Assembly: GCA_037446075.1 (NCBI GenBank)
Contig: JBBIJH010000040.1
Span: 1-19,330 of the forward strand
Direction of reading: 5' to 3'
From: JBBIJH01 sp037446075
GTDB taxonomy: Bacteria; Bacteroidota; Ignavibacteria; UBA10030; JAHEZR01
Length of the DNA: 19,330 bases
Below are positions 1 through 7,644 of the stretch, piece after piece. The translations under genes were made by a program, and so were the position numbers. Each line of letters starts with the position of its first letter. Position 1 is the stretch's first letter. The notes beneath the pieces are model-generated. The model searched no databases. It worked only from the letters and a program-made list of their open reading frames with translations, and was not told the DNA's origin.

Positions 1-41
1 AACTTAGGGATCTTTCTTCTCGGTAGCTGCGCGGATTGTAC

Positions 42-139
42 AACCACAGAGGGCCCTGAGGACACAGAGCCTGAGGAGGAAGATGTATCAGGTTTCTTGA
101 GATGCCCTATCTCTGTTCCCTCTGTTGACCTCTGTGGTT
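42..139. repeat. Imperfect inverted repeat (hairpin) of CACAGAG-type units
   Basis: The left arm (42-69) begins AACCACAGAGG. The right arm (111-139) ends CCTCTGTGGTT, its exact complement. Further in, ACACAGAG (62-69) faces CTCTGTT (111-117), so the arms pair over about 28 bases with a few mismatches and a 41-base loop. Each arm is itself quasi-repetitive, with CACAGAG-like units. No reading frame lies inside. It starts 19 bases beyond the stop of the minus-strand aldo/keto reductase, but no T-run follows in either direction, so it is not a standard intrinsic terminator. It resembles the flanks of small IVS-type elements, here without cargo; that interpretation is inference. Confidence 0.7.
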
Positions 140-158
140 CGGTTCTTGCCGGACAGGC

Positions 159-1082
159 TCACGTTCTTTTCCACCGCATGACCGAGCTCGTGGCGTGGGG
201 TTTTGTCTTCTCGATGAGAGCCTCCATCTCGATGGGCGACATCGGTTTGAAATATAGAGCTACCTCGACGTTCTGCCTCAATTCCTCCAGGCTCCCCATG
301 CCGATGATTGCCGTGCTGATCGGAAGGGAAAATGCATATCGGAGGCTGTCTGGTACGTAAGCTGTGACTCTCCCCGCAGCGAGCACTTTCATTGCGATGA
401 TGCCGAAGCCCTTCTGCCGAGCGAGTGGGAACAGGACATCTCCGAAATCATTGATCAGTTTATCCGTCGAACTCAGCGGAACCAGGGCAGTCTCAAACGG
501 ATATCGCTTGAGCGCCTCGGCGAGCACAGTGGGCCGCGTGTGGCCAGTGATGCCTACGTGTTTACACAGTCCTTCCTCCTTTGCACGGACCACCGCAGCG
601 AGCGAGCCATTCTTTCCGGTGATCCTATCAAGCTCTTCCATTCGATTGATGGAATGAATCTGAAGCAAATCCACGTAATCCGTTTTCAAGCGCTCGAGGC
701 TCCGGTTAATCTCCTCCCATGCATCATCCTTGTCACGCTCGAGTGTCTTCGTGGTTAAGATCACTTCCTTCCTTCGGGTCTTCATGACCTCCCCGACTTT
801 CTCCTCAGCATCTCCATACGTACTGGCACAATCGATGTAGTTGATACCCTCATCGATGGAGGCTTCGACAATCTTCGCACCTTCCGCGATACTGTGTCCA
901 CCGTGGCCGATCGTTGCACATCCAAGGCCCAGGATTGTCACGTTCAATCCAGTCTGGCCCAGGGGACGTTTCTCCATGCCTGGCTTTACCTGCGAGAAGG
1001 AGGGATGGCTGAAATAGGAGAGACCGAAGCCCAGGCCCAAGGACTGCATTGTTGCACTCCGAATGAACTGTCTCCGGGTCAT
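159..1082 (-). CDS. Tat-exported aldo/keto reductase
   Basis: This is an NAD(P)H-dependent aldo/keto reductase of about 307 residues with a twin-arginine signal at the start (TRRQFIRSA followed by a glycine/leucine-rich stretch), so it is probably folded in the cytoplasm and exported to the periplasm. The family tetrad is visible: Asp in YIDCAS, Tyr in TYGDAE, Lys in LTTKT and His in LLQIHS. The end of the barrel carries the usual STAIIGMGSLEEL cofactor-binding segment. The ATG at 1082 is preferred because it puts RR at residues 3-4. A TTG at 1112 would add ten residues (FIDPAVSKR after the initiator) ahead of the Tat motif. The gene lies 27 to 57 bases downstream of the FemAB-like gene and is probably the last of the rpoN-hslVU transcript. 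The substrate cannot be read from sequence. Confidence 0.9.
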   Translation of the reverse strand: MTRRQFIRSATMQSLGLGFGLSYFSHPSFSQVKPGMEKRPLGQTGLNVTILGLGCATIGHGGHSIAEGAKIVEASIDEGINYIDCASTYGDAEEKVGEVMKTRRKEVILTTKTLERDKDDAWEEINRSLERLKTDYVDLLQIHSINRMEELDRITGKNGSLAAVVRAKEEGLCKHVGITGHTRPTVLAEALKRYPFETALVPLSSTDKLINDFGDVLFPLARQKGFGIIAMKVLAAGRVTAYVPDSLRYAFSLPISTAIIGMGSLEELRQNVEVALYFKPMSPIEMEALIEKTKPHATSSVMRWKRT

Positions 1083-1139
1083 TCTTTTCGACACGGCGGG
1101 GTCTATGAACAAGATATGCTTGGTTTCTCTGTGAAAGAA

Positions 1140-2153
1140 CTAGGTCCTACGTCTCCAGCGCTGCCACCGCTGATTAAGGAAGACAAGCGTATGGATGAAC
1201 GCCGATGAAAAGTACCTCACCTCGAAATAACATTGAAGCTCTCCACCAAAGGCCCGCTTGAACTCCACAATGCTCGGCGTGTTTGCACCGAGGAAGTCGA
1301 ATGTCTGAACCCCCTCCGCGGAAAGCCGCTTGAAGATTTCCCAGACGAGAAGCTGATTCGCGTGTTCATCCTCCAACTGGAGATTCGTTCCCGCAATCCA
1401 GTCGTAGGCATGATCACCATCTACAATGACGGCTCTCTCAGCATGTACATTTCCTTCACGATCGACAATGGAATAAACACGCAGTAGCCTAGCCCTCACT
1501 GCGGCGTCGCAGTATCTCTGACAAACCGAGTAGGGAAGAACTGGCTTCATGCGCGCTTTCTTGTAGCTCGAATCCTGTAACTTCAACAGGAAGTTTGCAT
1601 CATCCTTCTGATGAATGGAAAACCCCATCTCCTCGGCGCGATGGATTTTCCGCCGAAGCGAGCTGCTGAAGTTCTCCCACGTGTATGATAAATCCGTGAG
1701 AACATTCACGTACGTGTATTGGGGCAGGCTATACCAATGTCGCCACGTAAACGGGCGCAGGTCTGTCAGTGAAGGATGAAGTGAAAAATGCACGAACTGA
1801 AATTCCCGCTCAACATTCGCCAGCAGAAATGAGAGGGCTTCGAATTGATGCGACGACACCTTCTGCGGCTTCTCGCCATGCACGGCCCTGAATAGAATGC
1901 CGTTGTACGGGGTGAGTGGGAGTCGCGTGACGACCCTCAGCCCCGCTCTCATCTTGTGGAAGAAGGAGATCCCCGCAGCAATCTCGTTTCCGTCACGAAC
2001 GACATACACCTCGTGCTGAATACCGAAGACGTGTTTGATGATTGAGGCCCAGCGGCTGGTGTTGAAGACCGTCCCCTGCGGCGAAGACACGACAAATGAA
2101 TCCCAGATGGGATACTCCGATTCGGAAAGTCGCTGAAAGGAAAGTTCAGGCAT
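1140..2153 (-). CDS. FemAB-like GNAT-fold acyltransferase
   Basis: A 337-residue protein of the FemAB/Acetyltransf_6 type, a double-GNAT fold. Relatives move amino acids from aminoacyl-tRNA to peptidoglycan precursors or act in exopolysaccharide and PEP-CTERM loci. Features seen: an N-terminal half with SPQGTVFNTSRWASI, a central LRRKIHRAEEMGFSI segment typical of these proteins, and a C-terminal signature FDFLGANTPSIVEFKRAFGG followed by a tyrosine-rich strand. No signal peptide or membrane segment is obvious, so it is probably cytoplasmic. It follows hslU by 35 bases on the same strand. No peptidoglycan-bridge or exosortase gene is nearby, so the substrate stays open. The family call is firm; the biochemical role is not. 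Confidence 0.82.
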   Translation of the reverse strand: MPELSFQRLSESEYPIWDSFVVSSPQGTVFNTSRWASIIKHVFGIQHEVYVVRDGNEIAAGISFFHKMRAGLRVVTRLPLTPYNGILFRAVHGEKPQKVSSHQFEALSFLLANVEREFQFVHFSLHPSLTDLRPFTWRHWYSLPQYTYVNVLTDLSYTWENFSSSLRRKIHRAEEMGFSIHQKDDANFLLKLQDSSYKKARMKPVLPYSVCQRYCDAAVRARLLRVYSIVDREGNVHAERAVIVDGDHAYDWIAGTNLQLEDEHANQLLVWEIFKRLSAEGVQTFDFLGANTPSIVEFKRAFGGELQCYFEVRYFSSAFIHTLVFLNQRWQRWRRRT

Positions 2154-2188
2154 CGACGGGATGAAGGGAAGACCCGACGGAACAGACT

Positions 2189-3595
2189 TCAGAGTATATA
2201 GCGGCTGAGATCTCGATTCTCGACGACTTTGCTCAGCTTCTCCTGAACCAGCTCCCTCGTCACCTCGAGTGTCCTGTTGGGGATTTTGTCGGGGGAGTCG
2301 TAGAGAATCTCCTCGAGAAGTGTCGTCATAATCGTGTGCAGGCGCCGAGCGCCGATGTTCTCCACTTGCTCATTGACCTGCGAGGCGATCCGGGCAATCT
2401 CACGGATCCCATCCTGTGTGAACTTCAGTTTCACTCCTTCGGTCTCCAGCAAAGCAGTGTATTGCTTGATGAGCGCATTCTGAGGGAGAGTGAGTATCTT
2501 GACGAAGTCCTCTTCCGAGAGGCTGTTCAGCTCGACGCGGATCGGGAATCTCCCCTGCATTTCGGGGATCAAGTCAGAGGGCTTTGAGACATGGAATGCA
2601 CCCGAGGCGATGAAAAGAATGTGATCCGTTTTCACCATCCCATACTTTGTCATCACGTTTGAGCCTTCGACGATCGGCAGATGGTCGCGGTGGACGCCCT
2701 CACGAGAATCATCGGGGCCAGCCGAGGGGCCTTTGCTTCCAGCAATCTTGTCAATCTCATCGATAAAAACGATCCCGGAGTTTTCGACGCGCTGGATTGC
2801 CTCTCGAATCACTGCGTCCATCTCAATAAGCTTTTGGGCTTCTTCTTGAGCGAGAATAGCGCGTGCTTCGGCGACAGTCATCCTCCTCTTCTTGAACTTC
2901 TTTGGAATGAGGTTGCTGAAGATATCCTGCAGGTTCACTCCCATTTCTTCCAAGCTCACTGTTCCGAACACCTGGATTCCTGGGAAAGCTTCCTGAGGAA
3001 CGTCCAGCTCAATGACTCGCAGATCGAACCTCCCCTCCCTCAACTGTTGCCGAAAGCGCTCTCGTGTTTTCTCAAAGTTTTCCTCTTCCGGCTCGATCTC
3101 ATTCGCCGCGCCCGCTGGCACCGGTTTCCCTCGCTTCACAGGAGGAAGCAGGATGTCGAGCACACGTTCTTCCGCTAGTTCTCGTGCTTTGTCCTGAACC
3201 TGCGCCGTCTTCTCCGCTTTCACCATGTTGACGGCGATGTCTGTCAGGTCCCGGATAATCGCTTCTACATCGCGGCCCACGTAGCCAACCTCCGTGAACT
3301 TCGACGCTTCCACTTTGATGAAAGGGGCATTGGCGAGCTTTGCCAGTCTACGAGCGATCTCGGTCTTTCCGACCCCGGTTGGGCCGATGAGGATGATGTT
3401 GTTTGGCATGATCTCTTCTCGGAGTGCCTCGGGGACCTGAAGCCTTCGCCAACGATTGCGGAGCGCGATCGCCACAGAACGTTTTGCCGCTTGTTGGCCA
3501 ATAATGTATCGATCAAGTTCTTTCACAATCTCGCGCGGCGTCAACTCCCTGATGTGCTCAGTGGGAGTCATCGACTTTGGAGAGCGATTCGTCAT
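2189..3595 (-). CDS. hslU: HslU, ATPase subunit of the HslVU protease
   Basis: AAA+ unfoldase that feeds substrates to the HslV peptidase in the cytoplasm. The start ATG at 3595 shares ATGA with the hslV stop, a classic translational-coupling junction; the frame stays open 13 codons further upstream, but that part lies inside hslV. At 468 residues it is close to the family length. Visible: N-terminal TPREIVKELDRYIIGQ, Walker A GPTGVGKT (71-78), the sensor-like EVGYVGRDVE pore region, a charged I-domain insertion (about 130-250), Walker B FIDEIDK (around 277-283), the RFPIRVEL sensor region and the C-terminal tail DLSRYIL, which docks into HslV. All parts needed for activity appear present. 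Confidence 0.97.
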   Translation of the reverse strand: MTNRSPKSMTPTEHIRELTPREIVKELDRYIIGQQAAKRSVAIALRNRWRRLQVPEALREEIMPNNIILIGPTGVGKTEIARRLAKLANAPFIKVEASKFTEVGYVGRDVEAIIRDLTDIAVNMVKAEKTAQVQDKARELAEERVLDILLPPVKRGKPVPAGAANEIEPEEENFEKTRERFRQQLREGRFDLRVIELDVPQEAFPGIQVFGTVSLEEMGVNLQDIFSNLIPKKFKKRRMTVAEARAILAQEEAQKLIEMDAVIREAIQRVENSGIVFIDEIDKIAGSKGPSAGPDDSREGVHRDHLPIVEGSNVMTKYGMVKTDHILFIASGAFHVSKPSDLIPEMQGRFPIRVELNSLSEEDFVKILTLPQNALIKQYTALLETEGVKLKFTQDGIREIARIASQVNEQVENIGARRLHTIMTTLLEEILYDSPDKIPNRTLEVTRELVQEKLSKVVENRDLSRYIL

Positions 3596-4128
3596 AGTTC
3601 CTCGATCACAAAGTTTCGGTTTGTGTAGATACAAATATCGGCTGCTGTCTCGAGTGCTTCCCTTACAATCTCTTTTGCGGAAAGTTTCGTGTGCTTCGTG
3701 AGCATTCGCGCAGCCGCAAGTGCATAACTGCCTCCAGAACCGATGGCAACGATCCCGTCATCAGGCTCGATGACGTCACCCGTCCCCGAAATGATGAGTG
3801 CATGCTCCTTATCAATGACTGCGAGGAGTGCCTCCAGCCGTCGGAGGTACTTGTCCGTCCGCCAGTCTTTCGCTAACTCCACAGCGGATCGAGGCAGATT
3901 CCCTCGATATTGCTCGAGCTTCTCTTCAAATCGTTCGAAGAGAGTAAAGGCATCTGCTGCAGCTCCGGCGAAGCCTGCGAGGACCTCATTGTTGTGAAGC
4001 CTGCGGATTTTGTTCGAATGGTGCTTCAGAATCACTTCGCCGATGGAAACTTGGCCATCGCCACCGAGGGCTGCCTTCCCGTTGCGACGAAGGCCAATCA
4101 CTGTTGTGGACTTCAGAAGAACTTTCAT
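3592..4128 (-). CDS. hslV: HslV, N-terminal threonine peptidase
   Basis: Proteasome-beta-like peptidase that forms the double hexamer capped by HslU. Two ATGs are possible. The one at 4128 has GAGGAA seven bases upstream and gives MKVLLKS followed by TTVIG. The one at 4143 adds five residues and has a poorer ribosome site. Counting from the first Thr of TTVIG as residue 1, Asp17, Lys33 and Ser124 fall exactly where the catalytic residues lie in the family, so the short leader is a propeptide removed to expose Thr1. The mature enzyme would be about 171 residues. It sits 4 to 19 bases behind rpoN and overlaps hslU by ATGA, so the three genes very probably form one transcript. Confidence 0.96.
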   Translation of the reverse strand: MKVLLKSTTVIGLRRNGKAALGGDGQVSIGEVILKHHSNKIRRLHNNEVLAGFAGAAADAFTLFERFEEKLEQYRGNLPRSAVELAKDWRTDKYLRRLEALLAVIDKEHALIISGTGDVIEPDDGIVAIGSGGSYALAAARMLTKHTKLSAKEIVREALETAADICIYTNRNFVIEEL

Positions 4129-4147
4129 GGTTTGATTCCTCATAGAC

Positions 4148-5614
4148 TCAGATTTTTCTTCTCAGGCGCGCCACCGGAATTCTCATCTGCTCACGGTATT
4201 TGGCAACGGTGCGGCGAGCAATGTTTAATCCCTCCTGATTCAGGATTTCTGCAATCCTGTCATCGCTGAGGGGCTTCTTGGGGTCTTCCCTTTCAATGAT
4301 GTGCCTGATTTTATTCTTCACTTCTTTGTTCGATACTTCCTCACCCGTCACCGTTGGGATCGAGTCGCCGAAGAAGTGGCGAAGAGGAAAGACTCCATAA
4401 TCCGTCTGAACGTACTTACCATTCACAACGCGGCTGATCGTCGAAATGTCCATCCCAATCATTTCAGCGATATCTTTGTAGATCAGCGGTTTGAGATTCT
4501 CGCCCTTCTGAAAGAATTCCCGTTGTCGTTGAACGATGGCGTGCATCACCTTCATCATCGTCTCACGTCGCTGGTGGATCGAAGCAATAAACCACTTGGC
4601 TGCTTCGAACTTCTTCCGGATAAATTCCTTTGCCTCACTGGAAACATTTCCTTTCTTCTTCGCCGCAATCATCTGTTGGTACGCTCTGTTGACGCGAAGT
4701 GGAGGAATGTTCCGGTCGTTCAGCATGATGATGAAATCACCATCATCGCTCTGGACGATGAAATCGGGGACGACGTAGTTCTCTGCGGGGCTAAAGTCTC
4801 TCTCCCCCGGCTTCGGATTTAATCGCTGAATGAGCTCGACCGCCTTCTTCAACTCTTCCATCGTCACGCCGAGCTTCCTTGCAATCTCTTCATAGTGTTT
4901 CATCGTGAAGTCATCGTAGTGTAGCTCGATGACCTTGAGGGCGAGATCTCTCGTTGCCGGTTCGAAGCTTCCAGCGTGAAGCTGCACAAGAAGGCATTCC
5001 TTCAACGAACGGGAGCCGTTCCCCGGAGGGTCAAGGTATTGAATCCTCCTGAGAACCTCCTCCGCCTCCGCAAGACTCAGCTTGAGACCGAAGGCCGCCT
5101 CAGCATCGTGCAGGATCAGGGATAGATCTCGCCGCAGATACCCATCCTCATCAATGTCTCCGATGATCTCCTCCCCGAGGAGGATTTGCTCATTGGAGAG
5201 GTCGAGGAGCCTCAATTGCGAAAGCAGATGCTCAGCAAGTGTCGTAGGGGCGGGGGTTGGAATCTCCTCGCGGTCCTCACTTTGGTCAAAGACAGGAGCC
5301 TTATAGCCTGATAGGTCATCATTCATGAAATCCTCGATCGAGTAACTGTCATCACTCGCACCGTCTGTTTCAACCTTGCCATCTGCGTCCACTGGTTCTG
5401 CAGGTGATTCGGGGATTTCGGTTTCCTCTTCGGCGGTCACTTCTGTCTCCTCTTCCGGAGCTTCCTCCAGAAGCGGGTTTAGTTCAAGCTCGGTTTTGAT
5501 CCGCTGTTCAAGTGCAAGTACGGGAAGCTGTAAGAGTTTGAGGTACTGGACTTGCTGTGGCGATAGCTTGAGCTGAAGTCGCTGCTGTTGAGAGATGTTC
5601 AGACTCGTTGCCAT
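4148..5614 (-). CDS. rpoN: RNA polymerase sigma-54 factor
   Basis: Sigma-54 directs RNA polymerase to -24/-12 promoters that need an enhancer-binding ATPase. The 488-residue protein is full length. Region I is the glutamine/leucine-rich start (QQQRLQLKLSPQQVQYLKLLQLP). It is followed by a very acidic region II (about residues 50-115, rich in Glu and Asp), the core-binding domain, a helix-turn-helix (AEMIGMDISTISRVV) and the RpoN box ARRTVAKYRE (466-475). No strong Shine-Dalgarno precedes the start, as is common in Bacteroidota. No enhancer-binding activator gene lies in the window, and I saw no convincing -24/-12 site ahead of the genes here, so the regulon is not local. Confidence 0.97.
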   Translation of the reverse strand: MATSLNISQQQRLQLKLSPQQVQYLKLLQLPVLALEQRIKTELELNPLLEEAPEEETEVTAEEETEIPESPAEPVDADGKVETDGASDDSYSIEDFMNDDLSGYKAPVFDQSEDREEIPTPAPTTLAEHLLSQLRLLDLSNEQILLGEEIIGDIDEDGYLRRDLSLILHDAEAAFGLKLSLAEAEEVLRRIQYLDPPGNGSRSLKECLLVQLHAGSFEPATRDLALKVIELHYDDFTMKHYEEIARKLGVTMEELKKAVELIQRLNPKPGERDFSPAENYVVPDFIVQSDDGDFIIMLNDRNIPPLRVNRAYQQMIAAKKKGNVSSEAKEFIRKKFEAAKWFIASIHQRRETMMKVMHAIVQRQREFFQKGENLKPLIYKDIAEMIGMDISTISRVVNGKYVQTDYGVFPLRHFFGDSIPTVTGEEVSNKEVKNKIRHIIEREDPKKPLSDDRIAEILNQEGLNIARRTVAKYREQMRIPVARLRRKI

Positions 5615-5793
5615 AACATCGAGGACCCGCGTTATCGAACACTGTGTAAGAGTTGAACCGTAACAATTCTGTTGCCAAAGAAAAACTAAGAAAAAATTCA
5701 GAAAGAAGAAAGCAAATTCTGATTGATAGGAAGCGCGGACGATTTAGAATCGCGCAGGCCAATGAACACGTTGGAAGGGCTTACCCGATCAGT
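5615..5793. other. Intergenic gap between dprA and rpoN
   Basis: This 179-base, rather A/T-rich stretch (especially 5670-5730 on the plus strand) separates the dprA stop from the rpoN start, so it probably carries the rpoN-hslVU promoter reading leftwards. I cannot single out a convincing -10/-35 pair. A weak bulged hairpin (GCG/CGC and CGATT/AATCG, 5733-5755) lies just beyond dprA. It has no T-run and so is not called as a terminator. Confidence 0.4.
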
Positions 5794-6888
5794 CTACAGC
5801 TTCAGGAACATCTTCCCGGGTAGCTGCTTAATGAGGCCTTTAAATTCAAGACTGAGGAGGTTCACGAGGGCGTCGGAGGTTGCGAGTTCCGTCATGGAGG
5901 AGATTGCGTCGATATGCACTGGCTCTGAGCCAAGGCAATCGAGGATTTTCCTTTCGAAGAAGGAGAGAGGAGGCTCGGGCTTTTTCTCTTCTTTCCTGAT
6001 CAGTGGCTTTAATTTCGACTGAAGCTCGTTGAGGATGTCATCGAGATCCTGAACGAGCTTAGCGCGACCTTCTTTGATCAGCCGATTTGCCCCGCCGCTT
6101 TTCTTCTCGGTGATGGGCCCTGGAATGGCAAATACCTCTCGGTTCTGGTCAAGGGCCGTACTGCCTGTGATCATTGCACCGCCCGACTCTGCCGTCTCAA
6201 TGATAAGGGTTCCGAGAGAAAGTCCGCTGATAATTCGATTTCGGCGGGGGAAGTTCACCGCGTCCGGCTTCGCCCCCATCTCGTACTCTGAAATCACCGC
6301 ACCGTGTCGGCTAATCCTTTCAGCCAGTTTCTTGTTCTCCGGAGGATAGATCACATCAATTCCAGAACCGATGACGGCAATAGTCCGGCCTTCCGTTTTC
6401 AGCGCGGCCAAATGAGCGATGGTGTCGATCCCTCGAGCCAGTCCACTCACGATTGTCAGCCCCAGTCGAGCAAGTTCGAGGGAGAATCGCTCGGCGATTC
6501 CTCTCCCATAAGGCGTTGGTGTTCGTGTTCCAACGATGGCGAGTGCAAGATTATCCTCCGGAAGAATCGCGCCACGCACAAAAAGGAATGCCGGAGGGTC
6601 ATAAATCCGTTTCAGGAGTGAGGGATATTCTTCGTCCCAGAACGTGATGATGCGTCCTTCCACTTTGTTTAAACGAGAGAGCTGTTCTTCGGCGAACTTT
6701 GTCCCATTCTGGAAGTGAGCGATCATGAGGGCAGTTTTTCTGTCGATGCCGTTCACCCTCGCAAGCTCTCTTGGGGAAGCGCTCAAGACAGAAGCCGGAT
6801 CCTTAAAATGCGAGATGAGGCTTCTCAAGCGGGCAGAGCCGATTCCCGGTACTGCGGACAATCGGAGAAGGTCTTTGATGTTGAACAT
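5794..6888 (-). CDS. dprA: DNA-processing protein DprA
   Basis: DprA (Smf) binds incoming single-stranded DNA and loads RecA during transformation; the family is also kept in many bacteria not known to be competent. The 364-residue protein is complete. It has an N-terminal helix-hairpin-helix (AVPGIGSARLRSL and VNGIDRKTAL), a Rossmann core with LAIVGTRTPTPYGR, VSGLARGIDTIAH, VIGSGIDVIYPPEN, FPRRNRIISGLS and ETAESGGAMITG, and a C-terminal winged-helix domain (from about FFERKILDCLG). It starts 17 bases after the EutN-like gene on the same strand, so the two are probably co-transcribed. The functional link between them is unclear. Confidence 0.96.
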   Translation of the reverse strand: MFNIKDLLRLSAVPGIGSARLRSLISHFKDPASVLSASPRELARVNGIDRKTALMIAHFQNGTKFAEEQLSRLNKVEGRIITFWDEEYPSLLKRIYDPPAFLFVRGAILPEDNLALAIVGTRTPTPYGRGIAERFSLELARLGLTIVSGLARGIDTIAHLAALKTEGRTIAVIGSGIDVIYPPENKKLAERISRHGAVISEYEMGAKPDAVNFPRRNRIISGLSLGTLIIETAESGGAMITGSTALDQNREVFAIPGPITEKKSGGANRLIKEGRAKLVQDLDDILNELQSKLKPLIRKEEKKPEPPLSFFERKILDCLGSEPVHIDAISSMTELATSDALVNLLSLEFKGLIKQLPGKMFLKL

Positions 6889-6905
6889 GGGTCAGATGCA
6901 GCTTC

Positions 6906-7178
6906 TCAAGCGCTGACTTCGAGTCCGTCCACGACGGCGACGACGACGGAGTGCACAGGAACATCCGTGCGCTTCAGGACTTGTTGGGCTGAGGCACCTT
7001 CCTGAATTACAAGAACCCTGTCGCCGAGGCCCGCATCCACAACGTCAATGGCAAGAATATCGCGTCCGATGAACGACCCAGTGAGGTCGACTGGCTGGAC
7101 AACGAGGAGTTTGTACTCCTTGAGGTTCTTGTTTTTCTGGGTTGCTACGATCGTTCCTAAGACTTTGCAAAGAACCAC
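6906..7178 (-). CDS. EutN/CcmL-type microcompartment vertex (BMC-P) protein
   Basis: A small protein of about 90 residues with the EutN/CcmL pattern: CKVLGTIVATQKNKNL at the start, YKLLVVQPVD in the middle, then AIDVVDAGLGDRVLV, EGASAQQVL and a C-terminal VVAVVDGLEV. Family members form pentamers that cap the vertices of bacterial microcompartments. The GTG at 7178 is chosen because it gives the normal family N-terminus and length. The frame remains open to 7277, but the extra 33 residues do not look like the family. No Shine-Dalgarno is evident. No hexameric shell (BMC-H), signature enzyme or other compartment gene occurs in this window; the next gene is dprA. The family call is firm; a compartment role here is uncertain. 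Confidence 0.87.
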   Translation of the reverse strand: MVLCKVLGTIVATQKNKNLKEYKLLVVQPVDLTGSFIGRDILAIDVVDAGLGDRVLVIQEGASAQQVLKRTDVPVHSVVVAVVDGLEVSA

Positions 7179-7277
7179 GGCGGTTGACAGGGAAGCTCGT
7201 GAGACACGCGAAATGTTAGTGATTTTGAGAATGAAAAGCAAGAAGTTCTTCCGTAGAGTGTACCGTGCTTGAGACAC

Positions 7278-7638
7278 ACCTTCCGAGAGATCCCCTCGGG
7301 AACCGCTCCTTTATGAGTACTTGACTCGGAGAGCCCTGGATCCCTTTCTCAGTACGCGTTCCTACACACGAGAGGAGACACCTCCGTGCAACGCAGCTCA
7401 TACAGTCCCCCCCTGCGGGATGACCGAGGGAAGAAGGATTTAGGGGTACGCACTTCTTCACTGGTCTCCGAATTTAACGGCCTCCCTGCTTCCAGCGAAG
7501 CCGATAAACTCGGCGTCTTCCTCGGAACAAACCACATCGTCCGTGTGAAAGCTTGTGCCGCTCCAACCCCCATCTGCCAGTTTGCTTGAATCTTAACTGT
7601 TAATTCCGTAAGTTTCGCCATGAGAGCGTGCGAAAGGG
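7278..7638. other. Gene-free divergent intergenic region with several hairpins
   Basis: This region lies between the divergent EutN-like and AMMECR1 genes. Open frames cross it on both strands, but none has recognisable protein features; the long minus-strand one is the shadow of the AMMECR1 gene. It contains several short inverted repeats: CCGAG/CTCGG at 7283-7299, a nested GACC...GGTC with GAAGAAG...CTTCTTC at 7422-7466, and GCCGA/TCGGC at 7500-7514. A palindromic GGAG-ACAC-CTCC lies near 7374-7385. This density suggests a structured RNA, a decayed small repeat element or a regulatory region. I do not recognise tmRNA, RNase P, SRP, 6S RNA or any tRNA in it. Confidence 0.45.
7586..7616 (+). 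promoter_or_regulatory. Candidate Bacteroidota-type promoter for the AMMECR1/MEMO operon
   Basis: TTG at 7586-7588 is followed after 20 bases by TAAGTTTC (7609-7616), one mismatch from the TAnnTTTG -7 element of Bacteroidota primary sigma factors. The start codon follows about 28 bases later. This is pattern matching only. Confidence 0.3.
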
Positions 7639-7644
7639 TTGCGC

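Noticed and set aside
2681..3178. A 165-codon plus-strand frame opposite hslU
   Set aside because: It is a shadow of hslU; no start signal or domain is seen.
5733..5755. Hairpin downstream of dprA as a possible terminator
   Set aside because: The stem is bulged and no T-run follows on the minus strand.
5615..5793. Sigma-54 -24/-12 promoters controlling local genes
   Set aside because: No GG-N10-GC site with the usual flanking bases was found convincingly ahead of any gene, and no activator gene is present.
7386..7589. A 67-codon plus-strand frame starting at GTG, upstream of the AMMECR1 gene
   Set aside because: There is no ribosome site and no family resemblance, and it lies across the hairpins, so chance openness is more likely.
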